A DNA stretch of 64,000 nucleotides from Bacteroidota bacterium (lineage in GTDB: Bacteria > Bacteroidota > Ignavibacteria > Ignavibacteriales > Melioribacteraceae), in NCBI GenBank assembly GCA_018818065.1, contig JAHISV010000011.1, forward strand, positions 186,001-250,000, written 5' to 3'. Made by a program: the position numbers and the translations under genes. The notes below the pieces were generated by a model. The model saw only the letters and a program-made list of their open reading frames with translations, had not been told where the DNA came from and did not search any database. Shown piece by piece: positions 25,751 through 34,753 of the stretch (its first letter is position 1; every line of letters begins with the position of its first letter).

Positions 25751-25796
25751 AAAAAAACCCTAAAATTAAAAAATATCTCTTCAATTTTAGGGTTTT
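25751..25796 (-). terminator. Terminator hairpin abutting the DDAH-like start codon
   Basis: On the minus strand, AAAACCCTAAAATT (25783-25796) pairs perfectly over 14 bp with AATTTTAGGGTTTT (25754-25767), loop 15 nt. Seven T residues then lead straight into ATG at 25750. It lies 30 bp after the ECF sigma gene stop and is a plausible terminator for that gene, but it also hides the next gene's AGGG. Confidence 0.85.
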
Positions 25797-25825
25797 ATAA
25801 CGTTTCATGCAAAACTAATTTATTT

Positions 25826-26452
25826 CTAGTTTTTACTCATCTCATAATGTGAGGGCATAATGTTGGGAGCCATTCCAGAAGAAGTTAAACCATGGTCATG
25901 AGCATAATCATATAATTTTGAGTAAAGAATTTTTCGGGCTCTGTGCAATCTTGACCTTACTGTACCAATAGGTCGGTCAATAAATTCTGCAATTTCTTCA
26001 TAACTATATCCTTCAATGTCAGCAAGAATAATAATTGTTCTAAAGTCATCAGGAAGATTATTTAGAGCTTCCAATAATTCATCATCTAATACAGAACTAA
26101 AAGCATCTCCAATAACATGTTTGGATTTAACCTCATCTGCTTTTATTGTTTCATAAAAATTTTGTACATCATTATAATCAACCTTGCTTGGTTCTTTACT
26201 TGATTTACGGTATTGATTAATAAAGGTATTCTTAAGAATCTGAAACAACCATGCCTTGGCGTTAGTACCAATTTCAAAGCTATTAAAAAAGCGAAATGCT
26301 TTAAGCAAAGTCTCTTGAACCAGATCATGTGCATCATCAGAATTACCGGTAATTTGATACGCAAATGAGTAGAGCGAATCGCTATGAACTACAATTTCCG
26401 ATTGATAAACGGAGTGAATGTCTTTAGTTTGAATAGTTTCCGGGTTCTTCAT
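25826..26452 (-). CDS. ECF-type RNA polymerase sigma factor
   Basis: 208 residues. Region 2 (YSFAYQITGNSDDAHDLVQETLLKAFRFFNSFEIGTNAKAWL in two helices) and region 4 (LPDDFRTIIILADIEGYSYEEIAEFIDRPIGTVRSRLHRARKIL) are complete, with a longer than usual linker of about 50 residues. It also has an N-terminal extension and a C-terminal tail of about 25 residues containing His. No anti-sigma gene is adjacent, so control must come from elsewhere. AAGGGG precedes the ATG. Related ECF factors govern oxidative or envelope stress, but its regulon cannot be read here. Confidence 0.92.
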   Translation of the reverse strand: MKNPETIQTKDIHSVYQSEIVVHSDSLYSFAYQITGNSDDAHDLVQETLLKAFRFFNSFEIGTNAKAWLFQILKNTFINQYRKSSKEPSKVDYNDVQNFYETIKADEVKSKHVIGDAFSSVLDDELLEALNNLPDDFRTIIILADIEGYSYEEIAEFIDRPIGTVRSRLHRARKILYSKLYDYAHDHGLTSSGMAPNIMPSHYEMSKN

Positions 26453-26590
26453 CTGATTTTCCCCTTTTTATTTTTTAATTGTAAGTCCCAGTAATAATTT
26501 GGTGCGTTAACATAAATTCATCCCGATAAATATTAACATTCAATCATAATCATATAAATAACAGGATAAACATACACCATATCTTATTAG

Positions 26591-26620
26591 CAAAGATACA
26601 AAACTCAATTTAAAACGCAA
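26591..26620 (-). promoter_or_regulatory. Candidate Bacteroidota-type promoter for the ECF sigma gene
   Basis: Minus-strand TTG (26618-26620), 19 nt, then TATCTTTG (26591-26598) matches the TTTG / TAnnTTTG consensus of Bacteroidota primary sigma factors. It lies about 140 nt upstream of the ECF start codon, in the divergent region 26453-26747. Confidence 0.4.
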
Positions 26621-26747
26621 GAGAAAAATGGATGTCATGTATTTTTTAATTGTGGACATTACAATCTTTTATTAAAGTCCCAACTGATACAAATAAAGTT
26701 AAATTTTATTATATTTTGAACCTTATTTCAAATATAATGACGGGAAG

Positions 26748-27182
26748 ATGAAGAATACATTTCTAATGACAGCTTTTATTGTTTTTTGCTATGCGCAATT
26801 ATTTGGATTTAACGTTAAAAGTGAAGATCACAGGGAAGTACAGCGAATAATTCTTGAATCCTTTGCCAATTCAATCTACTTTGATGGTATTGAAGGTGGA
26901 ACTGAGTGCAAATGGTTACCTACAGACGACATTATTATTTATGATCAGGGTGACGTTGAAATTTATGATACGCGTAAATTACCCGAAGAGTATGCGAAAG
27001 AAAGTTTTCTTGATGAAACGACTTCTTATGAGCTAACATCCGTTAAGATTGAAGGAAGAAATGCTTGCGCCATAATTGAAATATTCAGTGGCACTGCACA
27101 TGTTTACACAAACTTTATAACTTTGTATAAATTTGATAGTAAGTGGGATATAATTACAAAGGTATTTTATTCACAGAAATGA
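26748..27182 (+). CDS. Exported NTF2-like (lumazine-binding-like) protein
   Basis: 144 residues with a signal peptide (to LFGFNVKSE). The remainder resembles the SnoaL/NTF2-like family annotated as putative lumazine-binding: helix DHREVQRIILESFANSIYFDGI, then strands containing AIIEIFSGTAHVYTNFITLYKFDSKWDIITKVFYS. Members are small ligand-binding or polyketide-cyclase-like folds with unknown role. It is divergent from the ECF sigma gene and convergent with rpoD. Confidence 0.75.
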   Translation: MKNTFLMTAFIVFCYAQLFGFNVKSEDHREVQRIILESFANSIYFDGIEGGTECKWLPTDDIIIYDQGDVEIYDTRKLPEEYAKESFLDETTSYELTSVKIEGRNACAIIEIFSGTAHVYTNFITLYKFDSKWDIITKVFYSQK

Positions 27183-27206
27183 AAAACTCCGCAAAGGCGG
27201 AGTTTT
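27183..27206. terminator. Bidirectional terminator between the NTF2-like gene and rpoD
   Basis: Perfect 10-bp stem AAAACTCCGC/GCGGAGTTTT with a 4-nt loop. T-rich sequence on the plus side (TTTTCATTTT) and an A-run before it (T-run on the minus strand) let it serve both convergent genes. Confidence 0.85.
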
Positions 27207-27210
27207 CATT

Positions 27211-28071
27211 TTAACCAAGATAAACTTTTAAGTTATTACTTCGAGATGAATGCCTTAATCTGATAAGGGCCTTTTCTTTAATTTGCCTAACTCTTTCACG
27301 TGTAAGATTTAACATCTCACCAATTTCTTCCAGAGTAAGAGAATTTTCCCTTTCGATACCAAAATAAAGTTTAATTACTTCTGATTCTCGCTCAGTCAAT
27401 GTTGATAATGAATTTTGAATTTCACGCTTAAGTGATTCGCTCATTAAAATAACGTCAGGAGTAGGCTGCTTATCATTTGGCATAATATCCAAGAGACTAT
27501 TTTTATTCTCTTCACCTTGTTTTATAGGTGCATCAACAGATATATGTCTGCCTGAAATTTTAAGAGCATACTCAACTTCTTCAATATCCATTTCCAGTTC
27601 ATGAGCAATTTCCTCAACTGTTGGTTTTCTCTCAAGTTCTTGCTCTAATGTGCTGGCTACTTTTCCAATTTTGTTTAAAGCGCCAATTCTATTTAGAGGG
27701 ATTCTAACCATTCTGGATTGATCGGCAATCGCTTGCATAATTGATTGCTTAATCCACCAAACAGCGTAAGATATAAATTTGAAACCACGGGTTTCATCAA
27801 ATTTTTGAGCTGCTTTTATTAATCCAATATTACCTTCGTTAATCAAATCTGTTAAAGGCAAACCTTTGTTTTGATATTGTTTTGCGACACTAACAACGAA
27901 TCGTAAATTGGCTTTGGTTAACTTGTCTAATGCCTCTTTATCACCTTTCTTGATTCGGGTAGCTAAACTAATTTCTTCATCGGAAGTAATTAAATCTACC
28001 TTACCAATCTCCTGCAAGTATTTGTCAAGACTTTGACTCTCTCGATTAGTAAACTGCTTCGTAATTTTCAA
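27211..28071 (-). CDS. rpoD: Primary RNA polymerase sigma factor, short FCB type
   Basis: 286 residues. It begins directly with region 1.2 ([24 protein letters not shown]) and lacks region 1.1. Region 2 is canonical ([53 protein letters not shown]), region 3 follows, and region 4 ends with [29 protein letters not shown]. Length and N-terminus match the housekeeping sigma factors of Bacteroidota and relatives, which read TAnnTTTG promoters. Two inverted repeats and a direct repeat lie in the 380-bp region upstream and may include its control sites. Confidence 0.95.
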   Translation of the reverse strand: MKITKQFTNRESQSLDKYLQEIGKVDLITSDEEISLATRIKKGDKEALDKLTKANLRFVVSVAKQYQNKGLPLTDLINEGNIGLIKAAQKFDETRGFKFISYAVWWIKQSIMQAIADQSRMVRIPLNRIGALNKIGKVASTLEQELERKPTVEEIAHELEMDIEEVEYALKISGRHISVDAPIKQGEENKNSLLDIMPNDKQPTPDVILMSESLKREIQNSLSTLTERESEVIKLYFGIERENSLTLEEIGEMLNLTRERVRQIKEKALIRLRHSSRSNNLKVYLG

Positions 28072-28138
28072 TGACGTATCACTCCTATTTTAATCTATTC
28101 TTTCACTAAGGAAACAATAAGACTCATTCAATGTTCTC

Positions 28139-28154
28139 ATGCCGTTAACGGCAT
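28139..28154. promoter_or_regulatory. Perfect 16-bp palindrome upstream of rpoD
   Basis: ATGCCGTTAACGGCAT, a perfect palindrome 68 bp before the rpoD start. It is followed by two AAAATGACAA copies (28155-28164 and 28175-28184) spaced by two helical turns, read TTGTCATTTT on the rpoD strand. Suggestive of regulator sites or tandem -35 elements. Confidence 0.45.
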
Positions 28155-28389
28155 AAAATGACAATTTGTTCCCGAAAATGACAAGTACGGATTTTTTTCC
28201 ACCAGCCAACGAATTTGGCTAAAACATTCAACCAATTAATAACAATTATTGAGCCAAATTAATAACTCACTAAATTGTAAGGATTAGAGACCTAAAATAG
28301 TTCACTAAGTGTGAAAAATTATTGCTGGTTAGAACGTTTAGTCGCAATGTTCCTGTGGCTAATGCCAGAACTTGCAAAATTATATAAAT

Positions 28390-28423
28390 AAAATGCCGAT
28401 ATCAAGTAAAATATCAGCATTTT
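28390..28423 (-). terminator. Intrinsic terminator of the thioredoxin gene
   Basis: 13-bp stem with one G-U pair (AAAATGCTGATAT / ATATCGGCATTTT on the minus strand) with an 8-nt loop, followed by TTTTATTTATA. It lies 32 bp after the trxA stop. Confidence 0.75.
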
Positions 28424-28454
28424 ATTATAAGAGTAACTTGTAGCCTTAATTACT

Positions 28455-28823
28455 TTAGTTTGCCACGGCTGTTTTAAGTAGTACATTTTCGATAGCTTCA
28501 ATCAAAGCTGGTTTTGGTAATGCACCTTGGGCCATTTGAGGTTTCTCATCTTTAGGAATAAATAAGAGAGATGGGATACTTCTTATGCCAAAAGCTGCTG
28601 CTAGTTCCTGCTCAGCTTCGGTATCTATTTTGTAAATATCAATTTTGCCTTCGTATTCTGTCGAAAGTTCTTCTAGTATTGGGGCTACCATTTTGCAAGG
28701 GCCACACCAATCAGCGTAAAAATCTATTAGAGCCGGTTTGTTACCTTCAAAAACCCATTCCTGGTTTTTTTCGAAATTGAATACTTTATCTAAAAAATCT
28801 TGTTTAGTCAGTTTTTGTGTCAT
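28455..28823 (-). CDS. trxA: Thioredoxin
   Basis: 122 residues. A thioredoxin fold with active site WCGPCK (ALIDFYADWCGPCKM), the cis-proline in IRSIPSLLF and a 15-residue N-terminal extension compared with E. coli TrxA. No signal peptide, so cytosolic; it reduces protein disulfides with NADPH-thioredoxin reductase, which is not in this window. GAGGA precedes the ATG. Single gene with its own terminator. Confidence 0.95.
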   Translation of the reverse strand: MTQKLTKQDFLDKVFNFEKNQEWVFEGNKPALIDFYADWCGPCKMVAPILEELSTEYEGKIDIYKIDTEAEQELAAAFGIRSIPSLLFIPKDEKPQMAQGALPKPALIEAIENVLLKTAVAN

Positions 28824-29093
28824 GATTTCCTCAATGATTAATTTGTTTAGTAAATATGATGTAGCCAGTATAAAAAAGATTCAAGGCAGAGCATATTCTT
28901 TGGTTGATGCAAATCAATTAAAGTGACAAATAATTATTTTATTATTAGTAAAGATTTTTTCGGTGTTTCTATCTGTGTCTTATGCTTTGTAATTTTTCAA
29001 CTCGTTTTAAAGCAATAAAAGATGATATTTGAATTACCCTTAAGTTTCTATTAGTTCATTCGATAATAAAGTAAGTTCCAAAACGGAGTTTGA

Positions 29094-29408
29094 ATGTCTA
29101 AAATTGTTTTGCTGGAAAATATAGAAATTGGTATGAAACTGGCCGCGCCACAGATTAACAGATATGGACAGGTGTTACTCTCTAAGGGTGTTGAAATAAA
29201 TGGAGAACACTTAAAACTATATAAAACATGGGGCGTGGAGAGAATTACCGTTGAAGAAAATGTAGATGAAAGTACAATGTCTCAAGCATATTTAGATAGG
29301 AAAGCGAAGATTGAAAATAGAATGAAATTGCGAATGCTTTGGGAGCCATCAAATATTTATGAAGTGGATATGTACCGCAGTGCAGTTAATTCAAAAACTG
29401 GACAATAA
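29094..29408 (+). CDS. Small signalling protein resembling the N-terminal segment of HD-GYP proteins
   Basis: 104 residues. The first 55 residues (VLLENIEIGMKLAAPQINRYGQVLLSKGVEINGEHLKLYKTWGV in two strands and a helix) resemble the module found before HD-GYP domains (GMxLAxxVxxxxGxLLLxxGxxLxxxHLxxLKxxGV). The rest is charged and probably helical. No HD domain in the protein itself. Only 3 nt separate it from the HDOD gene, so the two probably make a split version of one signalling unit. Confidence 0.65.
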   Translation: MSKIVLLENIEIGMKLAAPQINRYGQVLLSKGVEINGEHLKLYKTWGVERITVEENVDESTMSQAYLDRKAKIENRMKLRMLWEPSNIYEVDMYRSAVNSKTGQ

Positions 29409-29411
29409 ACT

Positions 29412-30266
29412 ATGATACCTGATGTTAGAAGTCGAATAGAGCGTAGTGTTAAAAACCTTCCTACACTTCCAACTATATATTCTTCTCTTCAAGAAGCGAT
29501 GACAAATCCAAGAGTAACAACAGATGATATAGCTAAAATCATATCTTCTGATCAAGCATCGGCATTTAAGGTGTTGAGAGTTGTAAATTCGCCGTTTTAT
29601 GGTTTCAGTGGTAAAATAAATACTATTTCTTCGGCAATTCTACATCTGGGCTTTAACGAAGTTCGAAACATAGTACTAGCCTTATCCGTCATAAATATGT
29701 TCAAAACAAGTAATATTATTCTTGATTTTAGACCAGTTGATTTTTGGTCTCATTCAATAGCTGTTGGCGTTGCTTCCAGATTAATTGGGAGTTCTATTGG
29801 TGTAGCAAATCTTGAAAACTATTTCCTTGCTGGAATTTTACATGATGTAGGTAAATTACTTTTCTTCGATTTAGCCGAGAATGAATATGAAAAAGTTTTA
29901 ATAAAAGTTGAAGAAAACAAATGTACGATAGCTGAAGCCGAAAAAGAGATTCTGGGGCTTGACCATTCTTCAGCTGGTAGGATACTTGCGGATAGATGGA
30001 AATTACCTCCATCAATTAAAAGTGTTATTGAAAATCATCATCAGGGAATTTCATCCGGGAAAGATGAGCAAATCATTGCATCTGTTCATATCGCAGATAT
30101 ATTTGTAAGAATGCTTGAACTAGGATATGCAGGAGACGATTTGGTCCCAGTTCCAAACAGAAATGTCTGGAGTATTTTGAATCTTCCTGAGGATGCTTTC
30201 TCGCGAATAGTAGATATGTTGTTGCAGGATTTTCAGACAACAGCAGATCTGGTTCTAAAAAATTAA
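29412..30266 (+). CDS. HDOD-domain signalling protein
   Basis: 284 residues. An HDOD domain spans about residues 8-210: LPTLPTIYSSLQEAMTNPRVTTDDIAKIISSDQASAFKVLRVVNSPFYGF, a hinge ILHLGFNEVRNIVLALSV, and a metal-like pair in GILHDVGKLLFFD, then DHSSAGRILADRWKLPPSI and ENHHQ. HDOD proteins are non-catalytic or weakly catalytic relatives of HD phosphohydrolases that relay regulatory signals. It lies between a small HD-GYP-linker-like gene and a soluble PAS/GAF kinase (14-nt gap); the three form an operon. Confidence 0.9.
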   Translation: MIPDVRSRIERSVKNLPTLPTIYSSLQEAMTNPRVTTDDIAKIISSDQASAFKVLRVVNSPFYGFSGKINTISSAILHLGFNEVRNIVLALSVINMFKTSNIILDFRPVDFWSHSIAVGVASRLIGSSIGVANLENYFLAGILHDVGKLLFFDLAENEYEKVLIKVEENKCTIAEAEKEILGLDHSSAGRILADRWKLPPSIKSVIENHHQGISSGKDEQIIASVHIADIFVRMLELGYAGDDLVPVPNRNVWSILNLPEDAFSRIVDMLLQDFQTTADLVLKN

Positions 30267-30280
30267 TAGGTACAATTTGG

Positions 30281-32839
30281 ATGAATGATCTTGAACAGAT
30301 CCTGAATTTGCATTCGGAAGGTGCGCCTTGGCAGAATTTTTTGAATGCCATGTTGGCCTTTAATAACACTCGAGTGAAAGATGAAATCACTGCTGATTTA
30401 TATTCTCATGGACTAGAGGTTTACCTGCATTTCCCAACCAGCAAATTGGCGTCATTATTTCTTTTAAACACAGAAGGATTCTTGTTTCATCACAGTTTTT
30501 CTATACCTGGGGATTCTGTTGAAAGTGTTAAGGATGATTTTAATCATCTCTCGGAGTTAGGTGCTATCGCTTCTGCTCTGCAATCAGGCAGCATTATCCC
30601 CTGGCATCTTAGTCTGGAAAATAAAAAGGATAAAGAATACCTTATAATTCCCCTTATCGATAGTAAAGGTGTCCTTGGTCTCATACTGCTTGAATTAGAG
30701 TCTATCTCGCATGAATATGAACAATTAATTTTGGGATTGTGCTCATTTCACTCACATCAATTTACGGCGCTCATTAATAATGCAAAGCTTATTAAAGAGT
30801 TGAAGAACTCACAAAGTATTCTTGAGCAGAGAATATCCTTTAGAACAGAAGATCTAAAAAAGAGTAAGCGTGAATTACAACTAATTCTCGATTCTATCCA
30901 CACTGGTGTCTTTTTAATTGACCCCAAGTCTGATGAAATTATCGATGTAAATTTAGCTGCCCTTGATTTATTGAAGATGACCCGTGAAATGGTGGTCAAT
31001 CACAGGAGAGCCAGACTTAATTTTTTCCCCGATCAAAGTGAGTCGTTTTTTGATTTTACTGAGCTAATTAAAAATCGAGAATCAACTCTTAGAAACTTAG
31101 ATGGGCAGGAAGTGCCGGTAATCCGTACAATTTCTAAAATCAATTTTGGTGATCAGTTATACCTTCTTGAAAGTTTTATTGATATTAGTGAAAGAAAATC
31201 TGCTGTTAAAGCTCTTGTTCAAAGCGAATCACGATTCCGAACTATATTTGAGAAAGCGGGAATGGGAATGGTTATTACTGATCTCAGGGGTAGAATATTA
31301 GAGACAAATAACTCATTCGTAAAAATGATTGGTTATGATACCGAGGATTTGTTGAATTCAAGTTTTAATGAATATCTCTCCGATAAAACTAAAGATTTTG
31401 CAAAAGACGTTACAGACCCCAAAAAGAAACCATACTTTGAAAATAAGATTAAATGCGAGAATGGAAAGTTATTGTGGGTTAGAATTACAAGTACTTTTAT
31501 AAATGATTCAAAGGAGATGCCTTTATTCCGGCTTGAAATGGTCGAGGACATTTCCTACACAAAGAACCATGAAGAGGTTCTGGAGCGGCAGACAAACTTA
31601 CTAAACGGAGTAGCAGATGCAACTACCGAGCTTTTAACTGAATTGAATTTTGAAAGTGCTATAAGAAACGCACTTAGAATTATTGGTCAGGCCTCTGAGG
31701 TAGATAGAACATATCTATATACCTTTAAAGATTTAGGGGAGGTTGTAGAATTGACAAGATGTTATGGCTGGATGAAAGATCCTAGAGATTCTTCAAGTCA
31801 CTTAAATGAAAATTTTCAGTTTCAACTTAACAAAAATGATAGCACCTGGTTTCAAATATTTCAGGAGAATGGAACAATTTGTGGGTTGACAAAGAATGTA
31901 CCCAAGCCTGAAAGGAGAGTATTGGAAACATTTAATACTGAATCATTTCTTGTAGTCCCAATTTATGTGAAGGAAAAGCCTTGGGGATTTATTGGATTTG
32001 ATGATTGTTATTTTGAAAGAATCTGGTCTGAGAATGAAGAATCAATCTTAAAAGCAACAGCAGTTGCAGTAGGCGGGGCAATTTTAAGGAATGATTCTCA
32101 ACTTGAATTATTGGAATCCAAGGATAAGGCTGAAAAAGCATTCAGACTTAAATCTGAATTTCTGGCTCAAATGTCTCATGAAATCCGTACACCCATCAAC
32201 AGTATTCTTAATTTTTCCGGAATAATAAAAGAAGAGTTTGCTAATAAAATTGATGATGAACTAAAAACAGGATTAAAGATCATTGATAAGGCCGGTAAAC
32301 GTATCATCAGAACGATGGATATGATTCTCAATATGTCTGATATTCAAACAGGTCATTATGATTATTCTTCTGCTCCAATCAACTTATTTTCAGATGTACT
32401 GGAAAAGCAGTATCTCGAATTTATTAAACACGCGCGTGATAAGAACCTTGAGTTTAAGTTACTCCGACCTGAATGCAGTACTGACCTTGAATGTGATGAG
32501 TATACTATAAATCAGGTTTTCAATAACGTTATTGATAATGCAATTAAATATACAATGAAAGGTTTTGTTGAAGTCTCAGTAAACAAGAATGAGATGGATA
32601 ACCTGGTCGTTATAATAAAAGATTCCGGCATAGGAATATCGGAAGAGTATTTGCCAAAACTCTTTGAACCATTCACACAAGAAGAACAAGGGTATTCCAG
32701 AAAGTTTGAGGGGAATGGACTTGGAATGGCACTTGTTAAGAAATACTGTGACCTGAACAAAGCTACTATTGATATTAATAGCAAAAAAGGTGTTGGCACA
32801 CAACTATCCATTACTTTTCTTCGGCAAAAGAACGCCTGA
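30281..32839 (+). CDS. Cytosolic multi-sensor histidine kinase (GAF-like, PAS, PAS, GAF, HisKA, HATPase)
   Basis: 852 residues without membrane segments. A GAF-like N-terminal region (about 1-185) is followed by two PAS domains (about 200-305 and 310-425; the second contains FRTIFEKAGMGMVITD and MVEDISYTKNHEEVLE), a GAF domain (about 430-605, ESAIRNALRIIGQASEVDRTYLYTF in two elements), HisKA (SHEIRTPINSIL) and HATPase (NAIKYTMKG, DSGIGIS, GNGLGMALVKKYC). The core is nearly collinear with the membrane kinase at 1-1944. It is the last gene of an operon with the HDOD protein, which may be its regulatory partner. No response regulator is adjacent. Confidence 0.92.
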   Translation: MNDLEQILNLHSEGAPWQNFLNAMLAFNNTRVKDEITADLYSHGLEVYLHFPTSKLASLFLLNTEGFLFHHSFSIPGDSVESVKDDFNHLSELGAIASALQSGSIIPWHLSLENKKDKEYLIIPLIDSKGVLGLILLELESISHEYEQLILGLCSFHSHQFTALINNAKLIKELKNSQSILEQRISFRTEDLKKSKRELQLILDSIHTGVFLIDPKSDEIIDVNLAALDLLKMTREMVVNHRRARLNFFPDQSESFFDFTELIKNRESTLRNLDGQEVPVIRTISKINFGDQLYLLESFIDISERKSAVKALVQSESRFRTIFEKAGMGMVITDLRGRILETNNSFVKMIGYDTEDLLNSSFNEYLSDKTKDFAKDVTDPKKKPYFENKIKCENGKLLWVRITSTFINDSKEMPLFRLEMVEDISYTKNHEEVLERQTNLLNGVADATTELLTELNFESAIRNALRIIGQASEVDRTYLYTFKDLGEVVELTRCYGWMKDPRDSSSHLNENFQFQLNKNDSTWFQIFQENGTICGLTKNVPKPERRVLETFNTESFLVVPIYVKEKPWGFIGFDDCYFERIWSENEESILKATAVAVGGAILRNDSQLELLESKDKAEKAFRLKSEFLAQMSHEIRTPINSILNFSGIIKEEFANKIDDELKTGLKIIDKAGKRIIRTMDMILNMSDIQTGHYDYSSAPINLFSDVLEKQYLEFIKHARDKNLEFKLLRPECSTDLECDEYTINQVFNNVIDNAIKYTMKGFVEVSVNKNEMDNLVVIIKDSGIGISEEYLPKLFEPFTQEEQGYSRKFEGNGLGMALVKKYCDLNKATIDINSKKGVGTQLSITFLRQKNA

Positions 32840-32923
32840 TTTTTCCTCTCTTTATTTTACTTCCAAGATTACTATATTTCATCTTATTAATTAGTGTCTA
32901 CTGTGTTTACTCGGGGGTTATTC

Positions 32924-34738
32924 ATGCGTAATTCAATTAAGCAAGACCTTTTTTCGAAAATTCAAAAGCTTGAAAAAATATTTAAAAAGGGAAATAATGT
33001 TGACAAGCAGATATCCTTATTAAGGTTCGTAATATTTCTTGTTGGAATCACTTTTTGTTTAATCTCTTTTTTCTTTATTAGTGATTTGGCAATGGTATTA
33101 TCATTCGTATTCTTTGCCACTATCTTTTCAATTATTGCGCATAAACATAGTACACACCTGAGAAAATTGAACAGGATGAAAGAATGGATAAATCTGCAAA
33201 AGAATAACCTTGCCCGAATAAATTTGGATTGGGATGTGATCCCTTCGGTTACAATAGGTGAAAAAGACGTTCATCCTGTTGAACATGACCTCAACATGAT
33301 AGGCGATAAATCAATCCTACATTTAATCTCTACCTGTACTACGGTTGAAGGACTAAGAATTCTTAGAAAACAACTTCTCACACTTGAACCAAAACTTGAA
33401 GATGTTAACGACAGACAGAAAATTGTGAAAGAAGTGACGAATCTTAATCGTTTCAGAGAACGTCTATTACTTGTCTCATCAATGACGAAAAATAAGGAGA
33501 ACAGTTCAACTAAAGTTATCGAGTGGCTAAAATCTTATAATGCGGAAAAAGAGTTATTCAGAATCTTTGTATTCATGACAAGTTTCGCACTTGTTAATTT
33601 CGCCTTAATACTTCTTTACTACTTTGATATATTGCCTCGATATTGGGTTATAAGTGCTCCCTTATATTTACTTCTCTATTATTATCTATATAGAAAGGTT
33701 GGCGTTAGTTTCAATAATGCTGAAATGATAAAAAGGGAAATAGGGAAGTATAGTGTAGTCTACGATTTCCTGGAAAAATACAGGTATAAAAAGGATTCGT
33801 TTTTATCCAAATTAGTGAGTCCTATTATTAATAGTCAAGAGACCCCATCGAAGGTTTTTGCATCTGTAAATAGTTCTCTTGAAATACTAAGCTTAAGAAC
33901 TAATCCTTACATCTGGTTTATGATAGCTATGGTATTTCCTCTGGACTATTTTCTTGGCTATAGAATTGAGAAAAAGAAAAATATTTTATCTGAAAAATTG
34001 GAAGAATGGCTTTCTGTCTGGCATAATCTTGAAGCGATTAACTCACTGGCGAACTTTGCATATCTCAATCCGGAATACTCATTTCCGAAAATTATGACTG
34101 GTAATTCGGAAACTTCTGTTCTTTCTGTAGAAAACCTGGGGCATCCATTAATAGAAAAATCCAAAAAAGTAAAAAATGATTTCTCAATTAACTCACTTGA
34201 CGACCTATTTATCATCACCGGTTCTAACATGTCAGGCAAAAGTACGTTTTTACGTAGTATTGGGGTTAATTTGTTACTTGCATATTCCGGAGCGCCGGTT
34301 GATTCCAAATCATTTTCCGTGCATCTAATTAAATTATTCACATGCATCAATGTAAGTGACTCTGTTGTGGATGGAATTTCATATTTTTATGCAGAAGTAA
34401 GGAGATTAAAGCAGTTGATTACTCAGGTAAATGATAGTAATGATTTACCTATTCTGTTTCTTATTGATGAGATATTCAAGGGAACAAATAACATAGAAAG
34501 ACTTAAGGGTAGTCAGGCTTACGTTAAATGGCTTCTGAATAAAAATGTTACAGGTATAATTGCAACACACGATCTTGAACTGACAAATTTGGCGAAGGAT
34601 TTTAATCAAATCAGGAATTACCATTTCAGAGAAGATGTTGAAGACAATAGAATGGTGTTTGATTATAAGATTCATCAGGGACCTTGTCCTACTACAAATG
34701 CATTGCGAATAATGGAATATGAAGGATTACCAATTTAA
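32924..34738 (+). CDS. Membrane-anchored MutS-like ATPase
   Basis: 604 residues from the ATG at 32924, which is preceded by GGGGG; a GTG 30 nt earlier is possible. Two N-terminal membrane helices (about 33-53 and 57-73) and a second hydrophobic pair near the middle (about 210-255) flank MutS core-like helices. The C-terminal MutS ATPase has Walker A GSNMSGKST, Walker B ILFLIDEIFKGTNN and the H in IATHDLEL. No mismatch-recognition N-terminal domain (no FxE motif). This is one of the uncharacterised short MutS homologues of Bacteroidota-like bacteria. A role in ordinary mismatch repair is unlikely given the membrane anchor. Confidence 0.85.
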   Translation: MRNSIKQDLFSKIQKLEKIFKKGNNVDKQISLLRFVIFLVGITFCLISFFFISDLAMVLSFVFFATIFSIIAHKHSTHLRKLNRMKEWINLQKNNLARINLDWDVIPSVTIGEKDVHPVEHDLNMIGDKSILHLISTCTTVEGLRILRKQLLTLEPKLEDVNDRQKIVKEVTNLNRFRERLLLVSSMTKNKENSSTKVIEWLKSYNAEKELFRIFVFMTSFALVNFALILLYYFDILPRYWVISAPLYLLLYYYLYRKVGVSFNNAEMIKREIGKYSVVYDFLEKYRYKKDSFLSKLVSPIINSQETPSKVFASVNSSLEILSLRTNPYIWFMIAMVFPLDYFLGYRIEKKKNILSEKLEEWLSVWHNLEAINSLANFAYLNPEYSFPKIMTGNSETSVLSVENLGHPLIEKSKKVKNDFSINSLDDLFIITGSNMSGKSTFLRSIGVNLLLAYSGAPVDSKSFSVHLIKLFTCINVSDSVVDGISYFYAEVRRLKQLITQVNDSNDLPILFLIDEIFKGTNNIERLKGSQAYVKWLLNKNVTGIIATHDLELTNLAKDFNQIRNYHFREDVEDNRMVFDYKIHQGPCPTTNALRIMEYEGLPI

Positions 34739-34753
34739 CAACGAGAGGAAAGT

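Larger units (their letters stand above)
28072..28454. other. 383-bp intergenic region upstream of rpoD
   Basis: No convincing gene. It holds a 16-bp palindrome (28139-28154), a repeated AAAATGACAA with 20-bp period (28155-28184), a 9-bp inverted repeat with a 31-nt loop (28212-28260: AATTTGGCT/AGCCAAATT), and the thioredoxin terminator (28390-28423). A 60-codon frame at 28319-28501 overlaps the trxA 3' end and terminator and looks spurious. Confidence 0.6.

Noticed and set aside
28319-28501. A 60-codon minus-strand frame
   Set aside because: It overlaps the trxA 3' end and the trxA terminator, and its composition is not protein-like.
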